Part shown: piece after piece, positions 1 through 5,890 of the stretch
Numbering within the stretch: the first letter of the stretch is position 1
Layout of the letters: every line of letters starts with the position of its first letter
Assembly (NCBI GenBank): GCA_013314865.1
Contig: JABUEV010000125.1
Coordinates: 1 to 7,023 of the forward strand
Source of the DNA: Bacteroidales bacterium
GTDB lineage: Bacteria; Bacteroidota; Bacteroidia; Bacteroidales; VadinHA17
Length of the DNA: 7,023 nucleotides
Direction of reading: 5' to 3'
Position numbers and translations under genes: made by a program
The notes under the pieces: generated by a model
Told to the model about the DNA's origin: nothing
What the model saw: the letters and a program-made list of their open reading frames with translations, nothing else
Database searches by the model: none

Positions 1-1
1 C

Positions 2-1153
2 ATCTGCATGTCTTCACATAAGGCAGCTCTTCAGGGAGCAGACCACAAACGTGTCCCTGATGATATCCATATTAATCCCACAATTATCGGTCATGAATTT
101 GCAGGCGTTATACTTGATGTCGGAAAGAAATGGCAGCACAGGTTTAAACCCGGTCAGAAATTCTCAATTCAGCCTGCCATGGCACACACAGGAACCCTTG
201 ACGCTCCGGGATATTCATACAGGTATATCGGAGGAGATGAAACGTATATAATCATCCCAAACATTGTGATGGAAGCAGATTGCCTGCTTGGATATGACGG
301 AGAAGCATTTTTCCCCGCATCTTTGTCAGAACCCATGTCATGCATTGTGGGGGCATTCAACGCATCATATCACGTACCGCCAGGCACATACAGGCATGAC
401 ATGGGGATAAAAAAGGGAGGCAAAATGGCTATATTGGCCGGAGTAGGGCCAATGGGGCTCGGGGCAATAGATCTTGCCCTGCACCATGACCGTAAACCTT
501 CAGTCCTGGTTGTAACAGACATCGATGATTCAAGGCTTGCCAGAGCGGCATGCCTCTTTCCGCCTGAAAAAGCTTCAAAGGAAGGGGTGAAACTTATTTA
601 TATCAACACATCAAAAATCACTGAGCCTGTAAAATACCTTCGTGAATTAGCTGGCGGTACAGGCTTTGATGATGTATTTGTTTTTGCACCCGTGAAACAG
701 GTCGTTGAACAGGCCGACGCAATCCTGGGATTCGACGGATGCCTTAATTTCTTTGCCGGCCCTACGAATCCGGATTTCAGGGCAGAGGTTAATTTCTACA
801 ATGTCCATTATTCCTTCACACATATAATGGGGACATCAGGCGGTAACACAGATGATATGAGGGAATCCCTGAAACTGATGGCCGACGGCAGGATAAATCC
901 GGCCGTAATGATAACACATGTCGGGGGCCTCGATGCCGTTATTGATACTACACTTAATCTTCCGCAGATACCCGGAGGCAAAAAACTGATCTACACGAAT
1001 ATTTCGATGCCGTTGACGTCCTTATACAAGCTGAGAGAGAAAGCAAAGGATGATCCGTTCTATGAAAGACTTGCAGAAATCGTTGAAAAAAACGATTACA
1101 TCTGGAATCTGGAGGCTGAGAAATACCTTCTGGAGAATGCAAAACCGATATGA
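2..1153 (+). CDS. Zinc-binding medium-chain alcohol/polyol dehydrogenase, 5' partial
   Basis: This encodes a cytoplasmic NAD(P)-dependent dehydrogenase of the medium-chain (GroES/Rossmann) superfamily, probably acting on a polyol, a sugar acid or a phosphorylated sugar. The frame is open to the left edge. An ATG occurs at 8, but the likely catalytic zinc Cys (codon 5-7, context I-C-M-S-S-H-K) lies before it, so the true start is upstream. Other zinc ligands are the His-Glu of GHEFAG (His codon 92-94) and the Glu of LSEPMSC (codon 329-331). A Rossmann G-V-G-P-M-G motif lies near 440-457, followed by an Asp in VVTDIDDSR that suits NAD binding. The Cys-rich structural-zinc loop of sorbitol dehydrogenases is absent; an insert with GYSYRYIGGDE takes its place. 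This resembles the SorE-like (L-sorbose-1-phosphate reductase) branch, but that assignment rests on remembered family features and the substrate is not determinable. The gene converges on the kinase gene across a repeat cluster. Confidence 0.88.
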   Translation: MCMSSHKAALQGADHKRVPDDIHINPTIIGHEFAGVILDVGKKWQHRFKPGQKFSIQPAMAHTGTLDAPGYSYRYIGGDETYIIIPNIVMEADCLLGYDGEAFFPASLSEPMSCIVGAFNASYHVPPGTYRHDMGIKKGGKMAILAGVGPMGLGAIDLALHHDRKPSVLVVTDIDDSRLARAACLFPPEKASKEGVKLIYINTSKITEPVKYLRELAGGTGFDDVFVFAPVKQVVEQADAILGFDGCLNFFAGPTNPDFRAEVNFYNVHYSFTHIMGTSGGNTDDMRESLKLMADGRINPAVMITHVGGLDAVIDTTLNLPQIPGGKKLIYTNISMPLTSLYKLREKAKDDPFYERLAEIVEKNDYIWNLEAEKYLLENAKPI

Positions 1154-1162
1154 TCCGGAATG

Positions 1163-1548
1163 CTACAGACAGGCCGGTCCTACGGACCTAATCGTATTTT
1201 TTTGCGTCGTTTGCTACACACAGGTCGCCGCTACACGGCTCGTATTTATTTTAGAAAACATTAGTCTACAGACAGGACGGTCCTACGGACCTTAAATTGT
1301 ACATAACATTTCCCTGAGCGGCGTAGGTGCGGCCTGTCTGTAGAAACCGATACGTATCATGGGATATATTAGCGCCGTAGGCGCGACCTGTCTGTAGCAT
1401 TAGAAGCCAATAAGGAAAATAATGAGCGCAGTAGGTGCGGCCTGTCTGTAAAAACCAAAATTTCCCCGAATATCAAACAGGCCGGCCCTGCGGACCTCAT
1501 CGAATTTTGTTTCATCGTTTGCTACACACAGGTCGCCGCTACGCGGCT
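1163..1548. repeat. Cluster of eight 27-bp REP-like hairpin elements
   Basis: Eight related 27-mers fill most of the 454-bp gap between convergent genes. Plus orientation: 1163-1189, 1214-1240, 1266-1292, 1471-1497 and 1522-1548. Minus orientation: 1317-1343, 1371-1397 and 1425-1451. Each has a conserved foot, CTACAGACAGG (variants CTACACACAGG and TATCAAACAGG), then two bases, then a 5-bp stem closed by a TAC loop (GTA on the other strand; TGC in one copy). Stems differ but pair perfectly in four copies: GGTCC/GGACC at 1176-1188 and 1279-1291, GCGCC/GGCGC at 1372-1384, and GCCGC/GCGGC at 1535-1547. The other four have one mismatch each, two of them with a G-T wobble as well. This architecture fits extragenic palindromic elements of the REP type, which are often mobilised by Y1 (RAYT) transposases; none is in this window. 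A position between two gene ends suggests a role in 3'-end protection or termination, which is inference. Confidence 0.85.
1176..1203 (+). terminator. Possible terminator of the dehydrogenase, formed by the first hairpin element
   Basis: GGTCC-TAC-GGACC (1176-1188) lies 22 bp after the dehydrogenase stop codon and is followed, after an 8-nt gap, by seven T residues at 1197-1203. The stem is short and the T-run is not adjacent, so this is a weak intrinsic-terminator candidate and overlaps the repeat cluster. Confidence 0.3.
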
Positions 1549-1579
1549 TATTTAATTTTAATAAACCCGCGCGCTTCTT

Positions 1580-1602
1580 ATCCCGACGCTTACGGTCGGG
1601 AT
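1580..1602 (-). terminator. Perfect 8-bp stem-loop just after the kinase stop codon
   Basis: ATCCCGAC (1580-1587) pairs perfectly with GTCGGGAT (1595-1602) around a 7-nt loop. On the minus strand it begins 5 nt after the kinase stop codon (1608-1610). Downstream sequence is GC-rich for about 14 nt and then A/T-rich (TTTATTAAAATTAAAT), so a clean U-tract is missing. It could terminate the hydrolase-kinase unit or simply stabilise its 3' end. The adjoining CTTCGCTATCGCTTCGA looks like part of the same low-complexity repeat. Confidence 0.45.
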
Positions 1603-1607
1603 CTTCG

Positions 1608-2546
1608 CTATCGCTTCGACTTCTTACCCTTTCTGATCCTGCCGGCAAATTCCCTCGAAACGTAATTCTCATAACTCATGCACACCTCTGTTGCAAAGTC
1701 GACTCCCGACGATACAATCTTCGACCAGCCCTCCTCTCCCATGGCTCCAAGCCTTTCCGTGGTGATACCATTCAGATAAATCGCTGCCATCATGCCTGCG
1801 TTGAAATTATCACCAGCGCCAATTGTGCTGACGGGTGTTATTTGTTTAACAGGAAATCTTCCCCTGAATCCGTCAGTTCTTACATAAACCCCCTCTGAAC
1901 TTGCTGTATAGACAAGACACCTGCAGTATTTCGAAACTACCTCCCAGGCTTCGTCCGGAGTATCTGCCCCGAACAGATTCCTGAAATCTTCATCTGAACC
2001 CCTTACCAGACTTGCCATCTGCATGTTTTCAATAACAAGAGGTTTCAGCCGTTCAAGCTCGTGCCTGTGTGAGCTCCTGAAATTAGGATCGTAAATAATC
2101 AATGCACCTGCCAGATGAGATTTTTCAATAAAGTTTTTGAATTTAATCCTTATATCATCCGTAATTGCATATATCGATCCGCAAAGAATAATATCATCCT
2201 TGTCAGCTGACGGAAATTCTATCTCAAGACGTTTTTCAGAGTACTTCTCATAAAAAGTGTATGATGCATCATTCTTTTCATTCAGAAAAGCAAGGGCGAG
2301 TTTAGTCTTTCCATCCCGGTAATGATGTACATAACCTGTATCCACACCATTATCATGAAGAAATCCGTCAATCAGACTACCAACATCGTCATCGGCATAC
2401 TCACTTATAAAATATACCGGCAGTCCAATCCTTCCAAGTGAAACAATGCTGTTTAGCATGGCTCCTCCGGGCTTGGCGGCCTGCGGCTGTCCGTTCTTGA
2501 AAATAATATCGAACACTGTTTCTCCTATGGCATATATCTTTCTCAT
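1608..2546 (-). CDS. PfkB-family carbohydrate kinase (fructokinase/ribokinase-like)
   Basis: This 312-residue protein is a cytoplasmic ATP-dependent kinase that should phosphorylate a free sugar or sugar acid. The N-terminal strand IYAIGETVFDII (4-15) starts the fold. The first PfkB signature region, PGGAMLNSIVSLGRIG, spans 26-41, with the substrate-binding Gly-Gly at 27-28 and Asn32. The second signature, STIGAGDNFNAG (240-251), contains the GAGD anion hole with the expected catalytic base Asp246. Length is normal for the family. The last residues (RKGKKSKR) are unusually basic and run up to a stem-loop repeat, so the original end may have been shorter. The gene begins 10 bp after the stop of the upstream cysteine hydrolase, so both are probably one transcript. 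Fructokinase is the closest general resemblance; KDG kinase is possible from the uronate context but not shown by motifs. Confidence 0.9.
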   Translation of the reverse strand: MRKIYAIGETVFDIIFKNGQPQAAKPGGAMLNSIVSLGRIGLPVYFISEYADDDVGSLIDGFLHDNGVDTGYVHHYRDGKTKLALAFLNEKNDASYTFYEKYSEKRLEIEFPSADKDDIILCGSIYAITDDIRIKFKNFIEKSHLAGALIIYDPNFRSSHRHELERLKPLVIENMQMASLVRGSDEDFRNLFGADTPDEAWEVVSKYCRCLVYTASSEGVYVRTDGFRGRFPVKQITPVSTIGAGDNFNAGMMAAIYLNGITTERLGAMGEEGWSKIVSSGVDFATEVCMSYENYVSREFAGRIRKGKKSKR

Positions 2547-2556
2547 AACATATTGA

Positions 2557-3099
2557 TTATTTTATAATTCCGGATATTTTCTTAAAAACTTCATCGCCGG
2601 CCCTGCGTGTAAGTTCAAACAGGATGCTTTCCATGGTGGTGATAATGCCTCCCTCCTGCCTGATGCGCTCCAGGGCAATCCTCTTGTCTTTAAGGTTCCT
2701 CGACGACACGCAATCCTCAACTACCACTGGTATAAATCCTCCGGCAATAAGATCAATACTTGTCTGAAGCACACATACATGAGTCTCTATGCCACAAATA
2801 ATAATATATTTCTTATTTATGGATTCAAGCTTTTCTCTTACACGCGGCTCATCAAAACAACTGAAGGATATTTTCTCAATATAGTCCGAGTCGGGAAGTT
2901 TTTCCTTAACCGGGGTTACTGTCATTCCCAATCCCTTTGTATATTGCTGTGTCACTATTATCGGCACCTCAAGAAGCCTTATTCCTTCAATCAGCTTCAG
3001 ACAGTTTTGCAGAAGTTCATCTTTCTCCTGCATGTGAGGAAATAGTTTTTCCTGAATATCTATGACAATAGCCGCACTGTTTTCACGTAAAATTTTCAT
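2557..3099 (-). CDS. Isochorismatase-like cysteine hydrolase
   Basis: This 180-residue cytoplasmic hydrolase belongs to the isochorismatase/nicotinamidase-like superfamily. The expected catalytic triad is visible: Asp14 in AAIVIDIQEKL, Lys76 in YIEKISFSCF, and Cys109 in GIETHVCVLQT, where the Gly-Ile-Glu-Thr-His-Val-Cys-Val pattern is strongly diagnostic. I chose the ATG at 3097-3099 (MKILRENSAA) because it places the first strand near the N-terminus as usual; the only upstream extension starts at a TTG (3130-3132) and adds 11 residues without family character. No strong ribosome binding site is seen. It is the first gene of a two-gene minus-strand unit with the PfkB kinase, 10 bp apart, and is divergent from the sorbitol-dehydrogenase-like gene. 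Substrate is unknown: amides, N-carbamoyl compounds or nicotinamide are the family options, and none is specifically supported. Confidence 0.88.
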   Translation of the reverse strand: MKILRENSAAIVIDIQEKLFPHMQEKDELLQNCLKLIEGIRLLEVPIIVTQQYTKGLGMTVTPVKEKLPDSDYIEKISFSCFDEPRVREKLESINKKYIIICGIETHVCVLQTSIDLIAGGFIPVVVEDCVSSRNLKDKRIALERIRQEGGIITTMESILFELTRRAGDEVFKKISGIIK

Positions 3100-3220
3100 A
3101 AAAGGCTGTTTTCTTAAGGAGTGAAAATACAAATTTTAATGCTCAAAAACACCCGAAATGATTAAGTTAGTTAGCTTATCCGCAAAATTCGCTCCTACAA
3201 TAAGGTATTGGTTCTCTTCG

Positions 3221-3290
3221 CAATCCAAAATCCGAATTCCGAATTCCGAAATCCGCAATCCGAATTTCGAAATCCGCAATCCAATGTCCG
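3221..3290. repeat. Ten-unit degenerate heptamer tandem array (consensus AAATCCG)
   Basis: Seventy bases divide cleanly into ten 7-mers: CAATCCA, AAATCCG, AATTCCG, AATTCCG, AAATCCG, CAATCCG, AATTTCG, AAATCCG, CAATCCA, ATGTCCG. One further isolated AAATCCG occurs at 3327-3333. The array is non-coding: it creates spurious open frames rich in NPxSE-type repeats. It lies between the divergent hydrolase and dehydrogenase genes, about 30 bp upstream of the putative promoter of the latter. Repeat-number variation between strains is likely for such an array, but that is inference. Confidence 0.85.
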
Positions 3291-3291
3291 C

Positions 3292-3306
3292 TCCCGCTTC
3301 GCGGGA
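3292..3306. other. Small GC-rich hairpin next to the heptamer array
   Basis: TCCCGC (3292-3297) pairs with GCGGGA (3301-3306) around a TTC loop. It lies immediately after the heptamer array and just upstream of the candidate promoter of the sorbitol-dehydrogenase-like gene. No T-tract follows, so a terminator is not supported; it may be part of the same intergenic repeat. Confidence 0.45.
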
Positions 3307-3319
3307 TTGGCTCACTGCG

Positions 3320-3349
3320 TTCGCCAAAATCCGAAAAAGCATATCTTTG
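3320..3349 (+). promoter_or_regulatory. Candidate Bacteroidota promoter for the sorbitol-dehydrogenase-like gene
   Basis: TATCTTTG at 3342-3349 matches the Bacteroidota -7 consensus TAnnTTTG exactly. An imperfect -33 box, TTCG (3320-3323, consensus TTTG), lies 18 nt upstream, close to the usual 19-21 nt. The predicted leader is short, about 20 nt, and A/T-rich before the ATG at 3376. No Shine-Dalgarno sequence is present, as is usual in this phylum. Confidence 0.5.
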
Positions 3350-3375
3350 TCAGACAACATGAAATATTAACCACA

Positions 3376-4410
3376 ATGAAATCGATGAAGCTAACAGGGA
3401 TCCGGATGATGGAAATGATGGAAGTGCCTGAACCCGTTCTTCAGAATCCCGGTGATGTAAAGATAAAGCTTTTAACACTTGGAATTTGCGGATCTGATGT
3501 TCATTACTACACGCGTGGAAAGATTGGTTCGCAGGTAGTAAAATATCCTTTTGCAGTAGGTCATGAATGTGCAGGAATGGTAGTTGAGACAGGGCCTTAT
3601 GTATCGGCAGTAAAAGAGGGCGACATTATTGCAGTGGAACCTTCAATGTGGTGCGGCAAATGCGACCAGTGTCTTTCAGGCAGGCATCATACATGCAGGA
3701 ACATTAAGTTTCTTGGCTGTCCGGGTCAGGCTGAAGGAGCATTGTCGGAATATATTGTGATGCCTGAAACGAGCTGTATACCTCTTCCCGGCAAACTTAC
3801 TGCTGACCATGGTGCTATTTCGGAACCTCTTTCAATAGGTATTTATTCAGTAAAAAAGGCAGGCGAGATAAGAGGGAAAAACATTGCAGTACTTGGTTTC
3901 GGACCAATCGGCATGAGTGTCACTCTTGCAGCAAAATCAGCCGGAGCCGGTGCTGTTTTTGTCACTGATAAAATTGATGAAAGACTTGCCATTGCACGAA
4001 AAGAAAATGTGGCCTTTACCGCTAATCCGGCAAAAGAAGACATTGTGAAAAAGATAAAAGAGGCTCTCCCTTTGGGAGTTGATTTCATATTCGAATGTTG
4101 TGGTCAGCAGGAGGCTGTTGACCAGGCTGTTGAAATTCTAAAACCAGGAGGGTCTCTGATAATAGTTGGCATACCTGATACAGACAGGTGGAGCTTGAGT
4201 GTCGATGACACGCGCAGGAAGGAACTTTCGGTTCAGTTCATCAGACGACAGCTGAATTGTGCTGAAACAGCTATAGAGATGATGAACAGTGGTGCAATAG
4301 ACATCAGCAATATGATCACTCACCGTTTCTCCTTTGAGCAGACCAAAGAGGCATTTGACCTTGTGGAAGGCTACTGCGACGGTGTAATGAAGGCAATGAT
4401 AGATTTCTGA
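3376..4410 (+). CDS. Sorbitol/xylitol dehydrogenase-like zinc-dependent dehydrogenase
   Basis: This 344-residue cytoplasmic enzyme is a medium-chain dehydrogenase that interconverts a polyol (or related hydroxyl compound) and a ketose, probably with NAD+. Catalytic-site residues are Cys38 (GICGSDVH), His63-Glu64 (GHECAG) and Glu150 (ISEPLS). The structural-zinc cysteines are Cys93, Cys96, Cys99 and Cys107 (CGKCDQCLSGRHHTC). The Rossmann motif is GFGPIG (174-179), followed by Asp198 in VTDKIDER, which favours NAD over NADP. Length is right for sorbitol dehydrogenases. I chose the ATG at 3376; a second ATG at 3385 (MKLTGI) is possible. The long upstream extension to a TTG at 3208 translates the heptamer array and is not real. 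The gene has its own plausible promoter and converges on the GH88 gene with 8 bp between stops. The exact polyol or sugar acid is not determinable. Confidence 0.92.
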   Translation: MKSMKLTGIRMMEMMEVPEPVLQNPGDVKIKLLTLGICGSDVHYYTRGKIGSQVVKYPFAVGHECAGMVVETGPYVSAVKEGDIIAVEPSMWCGKCDQCLSGRHHTCRNIKFLGCPGQAEGALSEYIVMPETSCIPLPGKLTADHGAISEPLSIGIYSVKKAGEIRGKNIAVLGFGPIGMSVTLAAKSAGAGAVFVTDKIDERLAIARKENVAFTANPAKEDIVKKIKEALPLGVDFIFECCGQQEAVDQAVEILKPGGSLIIVGIPDTDRWSLSVDDTRRKELSVQFIRRQLNCAETAIEMMNSGAIDISNMITHRFSFEQTKEAFDLVEGYCDGVMKAMIDF

Positions 4411-4418
4411 CCCCGTTT

Positions 4419-5612
4419 TCAGCGCATTTCAAGATATTGCCTGTAGCGCATCAGGGCTTCAATGAAATAATAATCCGCATAAGTAAGAGGCACATCCACT
4501 TCACTTTTTGCAGGCAAGGAACCAACACTGTGCATTAAAATAAAATTGCCGTTACTGCCGCGTTCAGCTCTGTACGCTGGCGAAGAGAGCATACGTATTT
4601 GTTTTTCAGCCACTTCAAGATAACGTTGCGATTTTTCAGAGTCGGCATACCCTGCAAGTTCAATCAGGGCTGATGCCATTATTGCAGCGGCTGAAGCATC
4701 TCTGTTCGTGTCCGGTATTCCGGGAGCATTGTAGTCCCAGTAAGGTATCATGTCATCTGGCATATTGGGATGATTTATCAGGAAATCCGCAATATGAACA
4801 GCCTGGTCGAGATATCTTGTCAGACCGGTTTCACGGTACATAACTGTGTAGCCATAAAGCCCCCAGCTCTGCCCCCTTGCCCAGGCCGACTCATCAGAGG
4901 CTCCCTGGTGGGTCTGTTTTACCTCCACTGCACCTGTGATTGTATCGTAAGAGACTACATGCCATGTGCTGTAATCGGGACGGAAATGGTTTTTCATCGT
5001 TACGTCAGAGTGGCTGACACAGATATTATAATAAGTTGAATCGCCCGTCTGGCTGAATGCCCACATCAAGAACTCGAGGTTCATCATGTTATCAATTATC
5101 ACAGGGAACTGCCATCCCTGCCTGCTGTTCCACGACTGAATACATCCTATGTTTGGCCTGAAACGAGTAATAAGCGATTTTGCACCCGTAAGAAGGACAT
5201 CCCTGTAATTTTCGTCACCGGTAATACGGTATCCGTTACCATAACTGCAGTAAAGCATAAATCCGAGGTCATGCGTCCCGCGGTTAAACTTTTCCTTTTC
5301 AATTCTTGATGTCACCATCTTTGCGTACTCCCTGATCTTTGGATCATTTGAGTATTCATAAAGATACCAGAGGCTTCCGGGGAAAAAACCGCTTGTCCAC
5401 CATCCGGAGCCGGCAGTAACCAGATTGCCATCCTTGTCAATTGTACGGGGAAGAAGATCAGGCTTGTCAGCCATCACCCCGGCCATGGCGGAATATTGTT
5501 CCAGTGAAAATTCAAGCGATTCCCTGATGATCCTGTCCATTGAGTCCTGTCTCTTGCAGGACAGACAGAAAAAAGTCACAGAACAAAGAACTGCAAGTAT
5601 AAGATTTCTCAT
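4419..5612 (-). CDS. GH88 unsaturated glucuronyl hydrolase, probable lipoprotein
   Basis: This 397-residue glycoside hydrolase of family 88 should remove the 4,5-unsaturated uronic acid left at the non-reducing end of oligosaccharides after polysaccharide lyase cleavage (glycosaminoglycan- or similar uronate-containing chains). The leader MRNLILAVLCSVTFFCLSC has a hydrophobic core and a Cys19 that could be lipidated; the residue at -3 is Cys instead of the common Leu, so the lipobox is unorthodox. The domain shows GSGWWTSGFFPGSLWYLYEY (68-87), THDLGFM with Asp115, IIDNMMNLE with Asp174 (the two Asp residues expected to be catalytic in this family), HQG (235-237), and SAWARGQSWGLYGY (242-255), all typical of GH88. 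The start at 5610-5612 is required for the leader. It is divergent from the RraA-like gene and stands alone on its strand. No partner lyase or sulfatase is visible, so the polysaccharide source is unknown. Confidence 0.93.
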   Translation of the reverse strand: MRNLILAVLCSVTFFCLSCKRQDSMDRIIRESLEFSLEQYSAMAGVMADKPDLLPRTIDKDGNLVTAGSGWWTSGFFPGSLWYLYEYSNDPKIREYAKMVTSRIEKEKFNRGTHDLGFMLYCSYGNGYRITGDENYRDVLLTGAKSLITRFRPNIGCIQSWNSRQGWQFPVIIDNMMNLEFLMWAFSQTGDSTYYNICVSHSDVTMKNHFRPDYSTWHVVSYDTITGAVEVKQTHQGASDESAWARGQSWGLYGYTVMYRETGLTRYLDQAVHIADFLINHPNMPDDMIPYWDYNAPGIPDTNRDASAAAIMASALIELAGYADSEKSQRYLEVAEKQIRMLSSPAYRAERGSNGNFILMHSVGSLPAKSEVDVPLTYADYYFIEALMRYRQYLEMR

Positions 5613-5890
5613 TGATCAGGTTATTAATGAAGATGAAGTCATAAAAGTAATAACTTTTTCCATAATTAAACAACCTGCACAGGATGAGTGAAATAGGAAA
5701 GCTTAATTCTTCATCACCGGACTTCAGCTGATTCTGAATATGATTTATTTTATGCCACCGTCAGAATTTTGCTACGCCAGCCAGATTATATAATCATTTC
5801 AATTATTACTTTGTGAAAAAATATTTTCCTAACTTGAGGCATCTTCTTACAAGAATTAGTATCTCTTAAATCATTTAAACAGTTCAGATT
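5613..5890. promoter_or_regulatory. Divergent intergenic region between GH88 and the RraA-like gene
   Basis: This 278-bp A/T-rich gap must hold the promoters of both flanking genes. It contains a perfect 12-bp palindrome GATTATATAATC (5784-5795). ATTCTGA (5731-5737) is inverted as TCAGAAT (5761-5767) with 23 nt between them. TTCAG and CTGAA form a short inverted pair at 5723-5738. A partial -7 box for the rightward gene, TTACTTTG (5806-5813), matches five of six fixed TAnnTTTG positions but lacks a clear -33 box. No coding frame with family character is seen. Operator function for any of the palindromes is unproven. Confidence 0.4.
5642..5674 (-). promoter_or_regulatory. Weak candidate promoter for the GH88 gene
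   Basis: On the minus strand TACTTTTA (5642-5649) matches TAnnTTTG at five of six fixed positions. GTTG (5671-5674) is a one-mismatch -33 box (TTTG) with 21 nt between them. The predicted leader would be about 25 nt. Boxes this degenerate occur often by chance in A/T-rich DNA. Confidence 0.28.

Noticed and set aside
1317..1451. CRISPR-like array of 27-bp repeats with 27-bp spacers
   Set aside because: There are only three same-orientation repeats, the repeats differ from one another within the stem, and further copies occur in the opposite orientation nearby. No cas gene is present. The REP-like hairpin explanation fits better.
1400..1672. Open frames across the repeat cluster and kinase end, on both strands
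   Set aside because: They consist of translated hairpin elements or lie antisense to the kinase, and show no domain or plausible start context.
1608..2546. Assignment of the kinase as 2-keto-3-deoxygluconate kinase
   Set aside because: The uronate context invites it, but the N-terminal motif and signature regions only support a general PfkB kinase, and no substrate-specific residue pattern could be identified by eye.
3100..3132. Extension of the cysteine hydrolase to a TTG start
   Set aside because: The 11 added residues have no family character, and the ATG at 3099 places the first conserved strand where it is expected.
3181..3200. Possible ninth hairpin element (minus-strand GTAGGAGCGAATTTTGCG)
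   Set aside because: It shares GTAGG and GCG with the cluster elements, but lacks the conserved foot and does not fold into the stem, so the likeness is too weak to report.
3136..3370. Short open frames on both strands over the heptamer region
   Set aside because: Their peptides are periodic (for example RISKFGLRISEFG) because a 7-bp array read in any frame repeats every seven residues. This is an artefact of the repeat.
3208..3375. N-terminal extension of the sorbitol-dehydrogenase-like protein from a TTG
   Set aside because: It would translate the heptamer array into a repetitive NPxSE-type peptide and cover the candidate promoter. The ATG at 3376 gives the normal family length and N-terminus.
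4770..5039. Plus-strand open frame antisense to GH88
   Set aside because: It lies wholly inside a well-supported GH88 gene and has no recognisable domain; the same applies to the open frame at 5425-5691.
5769..5794. Sigma70-like promoter TTGCTA with TATAAT
   Set aside because: The spacer is only 14 nt and Bacteroidota primary promoters follow TTTG/TAnnTTTG. TATAAT here is part of the GATTATATAATC palindrome.
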